Source: Brucella grignonensis (GTDB lineage Bacteria > Pseudomonadota > Alphaproteobacteria > Rhizobiales > Rhizobiaceae). From it: 64,000 nucleotides of DNA. The notes beneath the pieces are model-generated. The model was not told the DNA's origin. It ran no database searches and was given only the letters and a program-made list of their open reading frames with translations. The stretch spans positions 1-64,000 of the forward strand of contig NZ_NNRL01000158.1 of NCBI RefSeq assembly GCF_002252505.1. The letters run 5' to 3'. A program made the position numbers and the translations under genes. Positions 18,876-26,963 of the stretch are shown here, piece by piece (position 1 is the first letter of the stretch; every line of letters starts with the position of its first letter).

Positions 18876-19802
18876 TTACTTGAAGAGTAGTGGCAAGGTA
18901 ATCGGCATCCGGGCTTTGGCCATTGCTGCCGGCGGCGCAGGAACGGGAGAAGCCCGCCGCGCTGCTTCCAACGCCAGCTGATCCACTGTCGGATCTCCCG
19001 ACGAACCGGCAAGACGTGCGGAAAGCACATTGCCGGATGGATCGATGACGAACGTCACCTGGACAAGCCCTCTGGAGTTCCTGCTCGCTTTGCGCTGCAG
19101 GAAGCGAACATTACGTGCCATATGGGCTCGCAATTTGGACGTCCATTTGGCCGAACTAACGCCTGCAGAAGCATTATTTTCACCACGGCGATTGGCTGCT
19201 GCCTTCGCACCATTATCGGCATCCATACGTGGCGCACTTGCCTGACGGGTTTCCTTGGCAGGCTCCGCCTTCTTGGGCTTAGGTTTTTCAACCTTCTGCA
19301 CCGGCTTCGGCTTCTCAGGCTTGGGCTTTTCAACCTTCTTTTCTGGCTTTGGCTCAGGCTTTTCTACCGGCAGCGGCACAGCCACTTCCGGCTTCGGAGC
19401 TTCAACCACATCCGGAATCACTTCTTCCGGCTCCTTGATTTCTTCGGGCACGGGTTCCGGCTCAGGCTCCGGTTCCTTGATTTCTTCCGGTACGGGTTCT
19501 GGTTCAACCTGTTCTTCAGGCTCTGCAGCTGTTTCCTGCTGTGGAGCCTCAGAAGCCACCTCTTCCATCGGAGCTTCAGGTTCTGGCGCAAGTTCGATCA
19601 CCATGGCCGCGACCTGCGCGCCATCCGGCTGATCTTCCTCTTTCGTCAAATGCACGGCATAGGCGCCAGCGGCATGAACGCTAAGAACGATAATACCCGC
19701 ACCGAGCCAACGCCCTGCATCATGCCAGAAGGAATGATGATGGCTGTCGGTCGACGCCACATTCTTTATAGGGGGATGTTCGGGCGGGAGTCGATCCATC
19801 AT
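18876..19802 (-). CDS. tonB: TonB-family energy transducer
   Basis: A 308-residue TonB protein. There is one membrane helix at about residues 32-50 (AGIIVLSVHAAGAYAVHL), a long Pro/Glu then Pro/Lys-rich spacer at about 75-190 with PEPEPVPEEIKEP repeats, and a C-terminal TonB domain at about 215-305 (VQVTFVIDPSGNVLSARLAG). It couples the proton motive force gathered by ExbBD to outer-membrane iron or vitamin receptors. Its ATG overlaps the exbD stop codon. The Pro-rich spacer gives long spurious open frames on the other strand. Confidence 0.92.
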   Translation of the reverse strand: MMDRLPPEHPPIKNVASTDSHHHSFWHDAGRWLGAGIIVLSVHAAGAYAVHLTKEEDQPDGAQVAAMVIELAPEPEAPMEEVASEAPQQETAAEPEEQVEPEPVPEEIKEPEPEPEPVPEEIKEPEEVIPDVVEAPKPEVAVPLPVEKPEPKPEKKVEKPKPEKPKPVQKVEKPKPKKAEPAKETRQASAPRMDADNGAKAAANRRGENNASAGVSSAKWTSKLRAHMARNVRFLQRKASRNSRGLVQVTFVIDPSGNVLSARLAGSSGDPTVDQLALEAARRASPVPAPPAAMAKARMPITLPLLFK

Positions 19803-20284
19803 TGCGCTCCCTGGATGGCCGGAGCTGGAGCTGACGCAGGTGCAGAACCATCGGGCGTGGCAGCTCCCAGTGTTTCAAGGCCGACAAGCGCGATTTTGAG
19901 ATAACCCGCTTCACGCAGCAGGTTCATCACGCGCATCAGCTCACCATAACCAACATTCTTGTCGGCACGCAGGAAGACGCGGGCTTCCTTGTTTTTTTCC
20001 GACACGATGTCGAGCTTGGGTCCGAGACCTTCACGGACCACCGTGTCATTGCCAACACTGACGGTCAGGTCTTCCTTGAGCGTCACATAAATCGGCTTGT
20101 CCGGGCGTGGCGCAGGTGTTGCGCTTGATGCCGGAAGATCGACATTGATGTCGACCGTTGCCAAAGGTGCTGCAACCATGAAGATGATCAGGAGAACCAG
20201 CATGACATCGATGAACGGCGTCACGTTGATCTCGTGGTTCAACTCAAGATCGTCGCCACCGCCTTCGCGAATTTTTCCAGCCAT
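19799..20284 (-). CDS. exbD: Biopolymer transport protein ExbD
   Basis: A 161-residue inner-membrane protein with a single N-terminal helix (residues about 22-42, [20 protein letters not shown]), which carries the proton-conducting aspartate of the ExbD/TolR family, and a periplasmic domain. It is the second gene of exbB-exbD-tonB. It differs from the TolR copy at 53 kb in its RADKNVGYGELMRVMNLL region and longer tail. Confidence 0.92.
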   Translation of the reverse strand: MAGKIREGGGDDLELNHEINVTPFIDVMLVLLIIFMVAAPLATVDINVDLPASSATPAPRPDKPIYVTLKEDLTVSVGNDTVVREGLGPKLDIVSEKNKEARVFLRADKNVGYGELMRVMNLLREAGYLKIALVGLETLGAATPDGSAPASAPAPAIQGAQ

Positions 20285-20289
20285 CTTGC

Positions 20290-21312
20290 TTACTCCGCAG
20301 CGTGCAGCTTGCCTTCCGGCACACCTGCAGTCTTGAAGTCGAGATCGCGGCTCACAAGGCGCTCAACACCGGCAGACGCATCCGCCAGAAGCTGACGATA
20401 GCCTGTGATCGCACGAGCAAACACGTTGTAGATCACAACAGCAGGGATAGCAGCCACAAGGCCGATAGCCGTTGCAAGCAACGCTTCCGCAATACCGGGA
20501 GCGACGACGGCGAGGTTAGTCGTCTGTGCCTGGCTGATACCGATGAACGAGTTCATGATGCCCCAGACAGTACCGAACAAACCGACGAAAGGTGCAACCG
20601 ACCCGATGGTTGCCAGAATGCCTGTGCCTTTGGAAAGACGACGACCAGCCTTTGCTTCTATACGCGACAGGCGCGAAGAGACGCGTTCTTTAAGACCTTC
20701 ACCGCCTGCACGCGCCAATGCCGGACCGGAGAGACGAACTTCATCTTCGGCAGCACGCACCAGAATTGCGGCAGGGCCTTTCGCACCATCCAGAGACCGG
20801 ACAGCCTCAGAAAGCGTCGCCGAATGGCCGATCACCTTCATGGCCCGCTTGGCGCGGCTGCGCGCACCAGCAAGCTCAAGGGATTTTGCAACCCAAACCG
20901 TCCAGGTCGCAAGCGATGCCAGAGCAAGACCTATCATGACCGACTTAACCACCCAATCAGCGGCCATGAACATGCCCCAAGGCGAAAGATCATGTGGCAA
21001 GACGAATGCAGGCGCAGCTTCCGCAGGTGTTACTGGCTGCGCCGCTTCGGGCGTTACCTGTTGAGCTGCGGCAGGTTCGTTTGATGGGGTCGAGGAAGGT
21101 GCAGCAGCTGGCTGTTGAGCAGTCGGCGCAGCTGGTGCCAGAACAGTTGGCGCGGCATTGTTTGGTGTCGGCGTCGTCGGTGTAGGATTTGTAACAGCCG
21201 AATTATTGACAGCTGGCTCGGACGCGCTTTGCGCAAGTGCAGAACCCGCAAATGCCAGCAGCCCCACGCCCATCGCCGCAGCCGTGAAGCCTTTTCGCCA
21301 GAAACCAGTCAT
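20290..21312 (-). CDS. exbB: Biopolymer transport protein ExbB
   Basis: A 340-residue inner-membrane motor protein. An N-terminal signal-like helix (residues about 8-27) leads to a Pro/Ala/Thr-rich periplasmic extension at about 30-105. The three ExbB helices follow, including SVAPFVGLFGTVWGIMNSF and GIAEALLATAIGLVAAIPAV. Such extended ExbB proteins are common in alphaproteobacteria. First gene of the operon, with exbD five bases downstream. Confidence 0.92.
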   Translation of the reverse strand: MTGFWRKGFTAAAMGVGLLAFAGSALAQSASEPAVNNSAVTNPTPTTPTPNNAAPTVLAPAAPTAQQPAAAPSSTPSNEPAAAQQVTPEAAQPVTPAEAAPAFVLPHDLSPWGMFMAADWVVKSVMIGLALASLATWTVWVAKSLELAGARSRAKRAMKVIGHSATLSEAVRSLDGAKGPAAILVRAAEDEVRLSGPALARAGGEGLKERVSSRLSRIEAKAGRRLSKGTGILATIGSVAPFVGLFGTVWGIMNSFIGISQAQTTNLAVVAPGIAEALLATAIGLVAAIPAVVIYNVFARAITGYRQLLADASAGVERLVSRDLDFKTAGVPEGKLHAAE

Positions 21313-21409
21313 CTTGTTCGCCTTTTGATTATTCAGGTCCGAGTGCTCATGACAGATCGTTCATGCAGACCGTCGCGCCGCTTATCGGGATTTTTCTTAA
21401 CTCCCATTA

Positions 21410-21430
21410 ACATGATGATGCAAGTCATGT
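21410..21430. promoter_or_regulatory. Candidate IRO box (RirA-type) upstream of exbB
   Basis: ACATGA-N9-TCATGT contains TGA-N9-TCA, the spacing of the RirA iron-responsive operator of rhizobia, within a longer perfect inverted repeat. It lies about 100 bases upstream of exbB, the first gene of the iron-transport energy operon. The assignment rests on pattern and position only. Confidence 0.45.
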
Positions 21431-21592
21431 TTTTAATTTTGTTATATTTCCCCACGTTAGAGGGTCCAAAAATGATCGGAACCACAGAAGAAATACCTGT
21501 TGCATAAAAACTCCAAATCAGACGTGATACAAACAAGATGGACAAACCCGGCACGCCTTATGGTTTGCACGGGTCTGCGGGAGGACATGCCA

Positions 21593-21751
21593 ATGATGTT
21601 CAAGGACATTCAGACCCTCGAAAATGCAGCGCGCACGGCCATGGCAGGCAATGATGACCCATTGCCTGTGCAGCAGCGGCTGTTGAAGCCATCTCATTAC
21701 GGTCTGGCTTTCATCACCTTGCTCGGTGCTGCCTACCTCCTGCTTGCTTAA
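21593..21751 (+). CDS. Small single-helix membrane protein, 52 residues
   Basis: The ATG at 21593 has GGGAGG eight bases upstream, which decides it over an ATG two codons earlier. The product begins MMFKDIQTLENAARTA and ends with one hydrophobic segment (YGLAFITLLGAAYLLLA). It has no family that I recognise. It precedes two YqjD/YqjE-type genes on the same strand, so a stress or membrane role is possible but unproven. Confidence 0.55.
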   Translation: MMFKDIQTLENAARTAMAGNDDPLPVQQRLLKPSHYGLAFITLLGAAYLLLA

Positions 21752-21907
21752 GGTCGGCGCGGACATTCTGGGATATTTACCATGACGAGCAGTAGGTCTT
21801 GCATTGAGTTGCTGACCTGCGGCTTACATGCAACCATTGGGCCTGAATAACGTTATCCCGGTTGAGCAACATATGCTGCAAACCAGAGATCGAACAGGAG
21901 GCCTGAT

Positions 21908-22261
21908 ATGGCGCGCGGAACAACAAATACGCGGAAGATCGACGAAAAACTCGAAGAAGCGCTGACGGATTCGACAACCGAAAACCTTCAGGCGCAGGTC
22001 GAGCAACTCAAGGAAGATATTGCAGCCATTGCTGCCACCTTGGCCAATCTCGGTTCACAAACCGTCCGCGATGCGAAGCGCACTGCCAAGGAAACCTACA
22101 AAAGCGCATATGTGCAGAGCGAAGACGTGGTAGGTGACCTCAAAAACAAGGCGCAGGACGTCGAAGCTCAATTGACAGAGACGATACGCGCCCGACCGAT
22201 TGCATCGCTCGCTACCGCTCTGGGCGTTGGTTATCTGCTCGCCCTCCTTTCGCGTCGCTGA
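21908..22261 (+). CDS. DUF883 / YqjD-ElaB-type membrane-anchored protein
   Basis: A 117-residue protein with an alpha-helical, probably coiled-coil region at about residues 15-95 (LQAQVEQLKEDIAAIAATLA) and a C-terminal anchor RPIASLATALGVGYLLALLS followed by RR. This is the layout of E. coli YqjD and ElaB, tail-anchored proteins made in stationary phase under RpoS that can bind ribosomes. AGGAGG lies seven bases before the ATG. The following YqjE-like gene starts nine bases after its stop codon. Confidence 0.82.
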   Translation: MARGTTNTRKIDEKLEEALTDSTTENLQAQVEQLKEDIAAIAATLANLGSQTVRDAKRTAKETYKSAYVQSEDVVGDLKNKAQDVEAQLTETIRARPIASLATALGVGYLLALLSRR

Positions 22262-22269
22262 TCCGCGCC

Positions 22270-22725
22270 ATGCTGAAACATTTGGCGCCAGTCGTGACAT
22301 CCCTTGTCGGTGAAGAACTCGAGCTCCTCACCGGACGAGCCAAGCGTGCCGCCATTTTGGGAGCGGTGATCGCCGTCTTCGGCCTTATCGCTGTTGTGTT
22401 TCTCTGCGTCGCAGCTTTTCTGGCTCTTGCGGAAAATTACGGCGGGCCGATTGCGGCGCTTATTCTTGCAGGCCTGTCATTGATCCTCGCTATGCTCATT
22501 CTTGCAGTTCTGAAAATTCAGGCTGCGTCAGAAGAGAAGAAACGCAAGCAGCGCATTGAAGCAGACAAATCAGCTCTAATGGCAACCGCTGCAATGGCCA
22601 CGGTCCCATCCATTTTGAAACGTCCGATACTGGCAGTAGCATTGCCACTCGCAGGCATTGCCCTCATCAGCCTGCTTTCTGACAAGAAGAAACGCCACTC
22701 ACAAAAGAACAACTCGCGTGATTAG
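22270..22725 (+). CDS. YqjE-like membrane protein (phage holin superfamily III name)
   Basis: A 151-residue protein with two adjacent membrane segments at about residues 33-80 (VIAVFGLIAVVFLCVAAFLA, then AALILAGLSLILAMLILAVL), a basic region, and a third hydrophobic stretch near 118-138. Databases often call this family holin, but here it pairs with a YqjD-type gene as in E. coli yqjD-yqjE, so a phage role is unlikely. The function of YqjE is unknown. Confidence 0.78.
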   Translation: MLKHLAPVVTSLVGEELELLTGRAKRAAILGAVIAVFGLIAVVFLCVAAFLALAENYGGPIAALILAGLSLILAMLILAVLKIQAASEEKKRKQRIEADKSALMATAAMATVPSILKRPILAVALPLAGIALISLLSDKKKRHSQKNNSRD

Positions 22726-22884
22726 GCCGTGGTGATGATTTAACTTATCAGCGGCGCGAGCGGGATTTTGACGCTGGCGAGGAGAAGTGAGCGATGAGGA
22801 GTTATTCCTCCTTGAGCGAACTTCGACAAAGCCAGAGGGGAAATCCGCCGCGTCCCTTGGGGGGCATGGTGAAAACAAGTTAAT

Positions 22885-22925
22885 TAGAGCGGTTCCAACG
22901 ATTGAATCATAACTGAAACCGCTCC
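22885..22925. repeat. Mosaic repeat, module B alone
   Basis: AGAGCGGTTCC-AACGATTGAATCATAACTG-AAACCGCTCC is an inverted repeat matching module B of the other copies, here without module A. It lies downstream of the convergent YqjE-like and histidine kinase genes. Confidence 0.7.
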
Positions 22926-22944
22926 GGTCATCGGGAGCTGTCTT

Positions 22945-24366
22945 TTATCCGGCTAGTTCGGTTTCCTGATCTTCTTTTGCTTTGGCAAGTGAGGAAAGCC
23001 GAACAATGACACGTGTGCCGGAGCCGCTTTCCGAGATTTCATAGACAGGCTTTTCGCCGAACTGCATGCAAAGCTGCTCAACGACCAGCGTTCCGAGCCC
23101 GCTCCGCTCTTTGGCGTTCTCCGCGTCGTCTCTCTGCCAGCCAACGCCATTGTCTTCAACAATCAGCGCCGGTATTCCTGTCTTATCGTCATATTTGAAG
23201 CTCACTGCAATCTGTCCCTCATCCCGGCCCTTGAAGGCATGCTTGACGGCATTGGTAATGAGTTCGCCTAAAATGATACCGACGGTGGTGACATCCCGTG
23301 CTTTAAGGTCGATCGGTGCGAAATCAGTCTGAAAGCTGATCTTGCGGTCTACACCGATAGCGTTGCGAATATCCGCAATGACCGTTTCAAGGAATTCGTC
23401 GATACGTGTCGATTCCATATCTTCTCCAAGCCGAAGCCTGCGGTGGGCAGTGGAAACCGTCTGCACACGATCACGGGCCGCAGAAAGGGCGGCACGCGCT
23501 TCCTCACTACGTGTCTGCCGCAATTGCAATCCAAGCAACGACGAAACAGTCGCCAGGGAATTTCCAATACGATGGTTGGAGTCCTGCAAAAGCACTTCGA
23601 CACGCCGCCGTTCTCTTTCGGCAATGGCTCGTTCTTTCTCCAGCTCGGCTGTCCGCTCGCGCACACGCTGTTCAAGAAGTTCTTTTTCCGATAGCAAGAC
23701 CGACTGACCTTCAAAAAGAACACGCGCCGCCCGCTGGGCCCGGGAAAAAAGTAAAAAACTCAGCATAACGGCAGAGGCAAGTGCGACAATCGAAGTTGCA
23801 GTCAGCCAGTAACGCATCTGGTCAATATGAGCATTGCGCTCGGCCAACTCCTGTTCTTCAATGGCGATAAACTGCGATACGGTTTCGGAAAGTTGGTCCA
23901 TGAGAACCCTGCCCTCATCACCGCGCACTTTTTCAATCGCATCCTGAACCTTACCTGCCTTGGCGAGATTGACTGTGGTTCGCACATCATCATGTGCACG
24001 CTCGACCAGCGCCTTGATCTTTTTAACGCGCGCATCCTGTTGCGGATTACCCTCCGTCAACAAAGCAAGATCAGAGAGCGTCTGATCGATATTGACGATA
24101 GAGCGTTGGTAAAGCTCGAGATAGGCATCATCCAGTGTCAGAAGATAGCCGCGGCGACTCATCTCAATATTATAGGCGATGCGCGTGACCCGGCCTACTT
24201 GCTCACGCAGTTCAAAATTCTTCGAAATATCAACGACCTGATTGTTAACGCCGTAGGAAAGGAACAGGGTTATCAACGCCGAGAGCAGGACCAGGCTAAG
24301 CGACACGATGAATGCTATCGGCCGAAAGGAAGGCTTTAAAAGACGATTTGAAAAGGCTGATGCCAA
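22945..24366 (-). CDS. CHASE3-domain sensor histidine kinase (HisKA_2 type), general stress response
   Basis: A 473-residue membrane kinase. Helices at about residues 17-40 and 188-208 enclose a periplasmic CHASE3 sensor. A coiled coil follows, then the HisKA_2 dimerisation helix with the phospho-acceptor in QDSNHRIGNSL and an ATPase domain (ILGELITNAVKHAF, then VEDNGVGW). It lies next to ecfG-nepR-phyR, where PhyK-type kinases that phosphorylate PhyR are usually encoded. The signal is unknown. Assignment as the cognate PhyR kinase is inference from location and subfamily. Confidence 0.85.
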   Translation of the reverse strand: MASAFSNRLLKPSFRPIAFIVSLSLVLLSALITLFLSYGVNNQVVDISKNFELREQVGRVTRIAYNIEMSRRGYLLTLDDAYLELYQRSIVNIDQTLSDLALLTEGNPQQDARVKKIKALVERAHDDVRTTVNLAKAGKVQDAIEKVRGDEGRVLMDQLSETVSQFIAIEEQELAERNAHIDQMRYWLTATSIVALASAVMLSFLLFSRAQRAARVLFEGQSVLLSEKELLEQRVRERTAELEKERAIAERERRRVEVLLQDSNHRIGNSLATVSSLLGLQLRQTRSEEARAALSAARDRVQTVSTAHRRLRLGEDMESTRIDEFLETVIADIRNAIGVDRKISFQTDFAPIDLKARDVTTVGIILGELITNAVKHAFKGRDEGQIAVSFKYDDKTGIPALIVEDNGVGWQRDDAENAKERSGLGTLVVEQLCMQFGEKPVYEISESGSGTRVIVRLSSLAKAKEDQETELAG

Positions 24367-24550
24367 AGGTCAATCCATGATAAAACTATTACGCTTAAGC
24401 CTCGCATGCCAAGGCGCCGAAAACGGTTGGCGCCGCAACATTTTGAAGCCGCAAACCGGCGCTGACAAACATTGCGGATCACCGACGCTGGTCTCGCAAG
24501 CAAATATTAGTAGAGAGAAATCTTCAAGTAGCTAATGCTTAAAAAGGCCT

Positions 24551-24600
24551 CGACGCATTTCCAGCAAAAGTGTCAAACAGTTATGCGTCGGAACACTCTA
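24551..24600. repeat. Mosaic repeat, module A overlapping the ecfG stop codon
   Basis: GCATTTCCAGCAAAAGTGTC begins a diverged module A that ends GGAACACTCTAA. On the minus strand the terminal TTAGAG includes the TAG stop codon of ecfG. The remainder of the gap to the kinase gene (24367-24550) holds no gene that I can see. Confidence 0.65.
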
Positions 24601-25170
24601 AGCAAAGTTTCTCAAAGTCACGCGGGAGGAATTGGCATCAGGTCCGTAGTCTGCATCGCCTTCGATCTGCAATATCTCCTGCAGACGTGCGCGGGCCCGG
24701 CTGACGCGGCTTTTGATCGTGCCAACTGCACATCCACAGATTTCGGCAGCTTCTTCGTAGGCAAAGCCAGACGCACCAATCAGAATGATTGCTTCACGCT
24801 GATCATCGGGTAACTGCTCGAGAGCTGCCTTGAAATCCTGCAAATCCAGCGTGCCATATTGTGAGGGATGCACCGCGAGCTGCTCACTAAACACACCATC
24901 GGTGTCCTGCACTTCACGACCACGTTTGCGCATCTGGGTGTAAAATTCATTACGAAGGATCGTAAATAGCCAGGCCTTCATGTTGGTTCCCAACTCAAAG
25001 GATTCCTGCTTGGCCCACGCCTTCATTATTGTATCCTGAACGAGATCGTCAGCGCGGTCATGCTGACCGATCAACGAAATTGCAAACGCACGCAGACTCG
25101 GCAACGATGCCAGGAGTTCACGCTTGAATTGCGCCATCTCCTCAGCCGACGGAACCAGTGCTCTGCTCAC
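24598..25170 (-). CDS. ecfG: EcfG-type sigma factor of the general stress response
   Basis: A 190-residue ECF sigma factor (also named SigT, or RpoE1 in Brucella). Region 2 contains DRADDLVQDTIMKAWAK and region 4 contains YEEAAEICGCAVGTIKSRVS. It directs polymerase to GGAAC-N16/17-CGTT promoters. I chose the GTG at 25170 because AGGAGAG lies five bases upstream; the first ATG (25137) has its purine run directly abutting it. The reading frame overlaps the end of nepR by 29 bases, which suggests translational coupling of sigma and anti-sigma factor. Confidence 0.92.
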   Translation of the reverse strand: MSRALVPSAEEMAQFKRELLASLPSLRAFAISLIGQHDRADDLVQDTIMKAWAKQESFELGTNMKAWLFTILRNEFYTQMRKRGREVQDTDGVFSEQLAVHPSQYGTLDLQDFKAALEQLPDDQREAIILIGASGFAYEEAAEICGCAVGTIKSRVSRARARLQEILQIEGDADYGPDANSSRVTLRNFA

Positions 25171-25369
25171 GCGTACTCTCCTGTTCAGCCCGATCAAGTT
25201 TTTCCAAAAGATCGAGAAAACGATCTGGAATTGTTTCGTCCTGTATCGAGGTATAAAGCGCCTTGAGTTTTAAGCCGACTTCACAGTTCGGCCCCAAAAT
25301 GTCCTTCCGGACGCGCCCGTTGAGCCGTATCCGAGCCCCGTTCGCTTGAAGGTTTTTCTTGTTCGTCAT
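25142..25369 (-). CDS. nepR: Anti-sigma factor NepR
   Basis: A 75-residue NepR protein. The conserved core is LGPNCEVGLKLKALYTSIQDE (about residues 26-45), continuing to PDRFLDLLEKLD; these helices bind EcfG and, after phosphorylation, PhyR. Under stress, phosphorylated PhyR sequesters NepR and releases EcfG. It is the first gene of nepR-ecfG and is divergent from phyR. Confidence 0.93.
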   Translation of the reverse strand: MTNKKNLQANGARIRLNGRVRKDILGPNCEVGLKLKALYTSIQDETIPDRFLDLLEKLDRAEQESTREQSTGSVG

Positions 25370-25433
25370 CTCTTGTACATTCTAGGCATTAAGCCCTGTT
25401 TCAATAATACCAAGCCCCAGCATTCGCAGGTTA

Positions 25434-25458
25434 AATGCGCCCACTCGCAAAAAGTTCC
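25434..25458 (-). promoter_or_regulatory. Probable EcfG promoter of nepR-ecfG
   Basis: On the minus strand GGAAC (25458-25454) is followed after 16 bases by CATT (25437-25434), one mismatch from the EcfG consensus GGAAC-N16/17-CGTT. It points to nepR, giving positive autoregulation of ecfG, as known in relatives. Confidence 0.55.
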
Positions 25459-25478
25459 CCGAATTGTTACTCTCTCGT

Positions 25479-25503
25479 GGAACTATTTTCAGGCGGTGAC
25501 GTT
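25479..25503 (+). promoter_or_regulatory. EcfG promoter of phyR
   Basis: GGAAC (25479-25483), 16 bases, then CGTT (25500-25503), continuing as CGTTTT. It is an exact match to the EcfG consensus, about 100 bases before the phyR ATG. Confidence 0.8.
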
Positions 25504-25605
25504 TTCGTACCATAATGCCGCGCTCTATAACATTCTCCAAAGGCGCTCGGGCCTGACAGTAAATGTTAAAAAACAAGAATTGCGGCACTGAGGAGTCCAA
25601 GAACC

Positions 25606-26400
25606 ATGACGTTATCGACGCGTATTGCGCCGCACCTTCCCTATCTTCGCCGTTTTTCGCGCGCCCTGACGGGTTCGCAGGCATCAGGTGATGCCTATGT
25701 AGCAGCTACATTGGAAGCGTTGATCGCCGATATCAGCATCTTCCCGCCTGCATCCGCCGACCGGATTGCTCTTTATCGGCTGTTCTGCAATCTCTATAAA
25801 ACGGCATCTATCCAGATACCCGAACCTGCTTCTGAATTCGCATGGGAAAAGCAGGCAACACAGAATTTGTCCCATATCGCGCCTCTGCCCCGCCAAGCCT
25901 TTTTGCTCATTGCAGTCGAAGGCTTCAATGATCGTGAGGCGGCCGAGATTCTCGAATTGGAAGAAGGTGAGTTTGGCCGGATTCTGGCAGCGGCTTCTAC
26001 GGAAATCTCCAAACAAGTCGCGACCCGCATCATGATCATCGAAGATGAACCGCTGATCGCCATGGACATCGAGCAGATGGTCGAAAGCTTGGGCCATGAA
26101 GTGGTTGGCATCGCGCGCACCAAGGACGAAGCACTCGCGCTCTATAAGCGAGAAAAGCCACGCATGGTGCTTGCAGATATCCAGCTGGCCGACGGAAGCT
26201 CGGGTATCGATGCAGTCAATGAAATCCTTCAGGACGATACCGTTCCTGTGATCTTCATTACAGCATTCCCGGAACGCCTGCTCACAGGTGAGCGGCCTGA
26301 GCCGACCTTCCTTGTGACGAAGCCGTTCAATCCCGACATGGTCAAAGCACTTATCAGCCAGGCTTTGTTTTTTGAGGAAGCCGCTCAGGTCGCAGCCTAA
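25606..26400 (+). CDS. phyR: PhyR, anti-anti-sigma response regulator
   Basis: A 264-residue regulator with an N-terminal sigma-like domain (about residues 8-130) that mimics EcfG and a C-terminal receiver domain (about 142-258). The receiver shows IIEDEPLIAMDIEQM, the phospho-accepting aspartate in MVLADIQLAD, and VTKPFNPDMV; ITAFPERLLTG carries the variant F-A-T/S region typical of PhyR. Phosphorylated PhyR binds NepR and frees EcfG. GAGGAG lies upstream of the ATG. Confidence 0.95.
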   Translation: MTLSTRIAPHLPYLRRFSRALTGSQASGDAYVAATLEALIADISIFPPASADRIALYRLFCNLYKTASIQIPEPASEFAWEKQATQNLSHIAPLPRQAFLLIAVEGFNDREAAEILELEEGEFGRILAAASTEISKQVATRIMIIEDEPLIAMDIEQMVESLGHEVVGIARTKDEALALYKREKPRMVLADIQLADGSSGIDAVNEILQDDTVPVIFITAFPERLLTGERPEPTFLVTKPFNPDMVKALISQALFFEEAAQVAA

Positions 26401-26536
26401 AACCACAAGATAGAGTTGTTTAGTCAGTGCCCCCTTAAAGAAAGAAGCTTTTCAGGGGCATTGGCTTTCAGTAAACAATCACTCGCTTGAAAACACGTGA
26501 TTTTTTGGGTCTGGACCTGCAAATTGTCTATTCCAA

Positions 26537-26562
26537 GGAACCAAAAGCATACACTGGACGTT
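26537..26562 (+). promoter_or_regulatory. EcfG promoter of the DUF1328 gene
   Basis: GGAAC (26537-26541), exactly 17 bases, then CGTT (26559-26562). It is a perfect match to the EcfG consensus, 31 bases before the ATG of the small membrane protein. Confidence 0.85.
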
Positions 26563-26593
26563 TCCTTTTCAATCAATGAAGAGGAGACCCAAA

Positions 26594-26758
26594 ATGCTTT
26601 ATTACGCTGTCGTTTTTCTCGTAATAGCTCTGGTGGCGGGTGCCTTGGGCTTTGGCGGCATCGCTGGTGCGTCAGCTGGCATTGCACAGATTCTGTTCTT
26701 CGTATTCCTTGCACTGCTCGTCGTATCGCTGATCGCGTCGGCTATCCGCAAAGCATAA
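26594..26758 (+). CDS. DUF1328 (YtjA-type) small membrane protein
   Basis: A 54-residue protein made almost wholly of two hydrophobic segments separated by [14 protein letters not shown], the DUF1328 signature, ending in AIRKA. GAGGAGA precedes the ATG at 26594. The exact EcfG promoter upstream marks it as a direct target of the general stress response. The biochemical role of the family is unknown. Confidence 0.85.
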   Translation: MLYYAVVFLVIALVAGALGFGGIAGASAGIAQILFFVFLALLVVSLIASAIRKA

Positions 26759-26963
26759 CGCATAGAAAGAAGGCTGTGGGTGGAGGGCTGATTTTAGCCC
26801 TCATCCAGCCCCCAGACATATCCTATCGTTATACGGTCTTGGACAAGGGCGCGATCATCCGTCTTCACAACAATCAGATATTATTGAATTCATCATTTCA
26901 GAACACGATTTTATCGATCACCAAACTGTTTTCATTCTACAGCGGGCGGCAGTTGAGGCATTC

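Noticed and set aside
19122..19904. A 260-codon plus-strand frame rich in Leu, Phe and Arg opposite tonB
   Set aside because: It is the shadow of the Pro/Glu/Lys repeat region of TonB; codon bias and domain evidence support tonB.
21479..21505. GGAAC upstream of the 52-residue protein as an EcfG promoter
   Set aside because: No CGTT occurs at 16 or 17 bases; the nearest similar bases (TGTT) are at 15.
22270..22725. Holin-family name as evidence of a prophage
   Set aside because: The gene pairs with a YqjD-type gene as in E. coli, and no other phage gene is present.
22794..22883. A 29-codon plus-strand frame (MRSYSSLSEL...) with GAGGAG upstream
   Set aside because: The purine run is about ten bases from the ATG, the composition is unremarkable and it borders a repeat; I could not support it as a gene.
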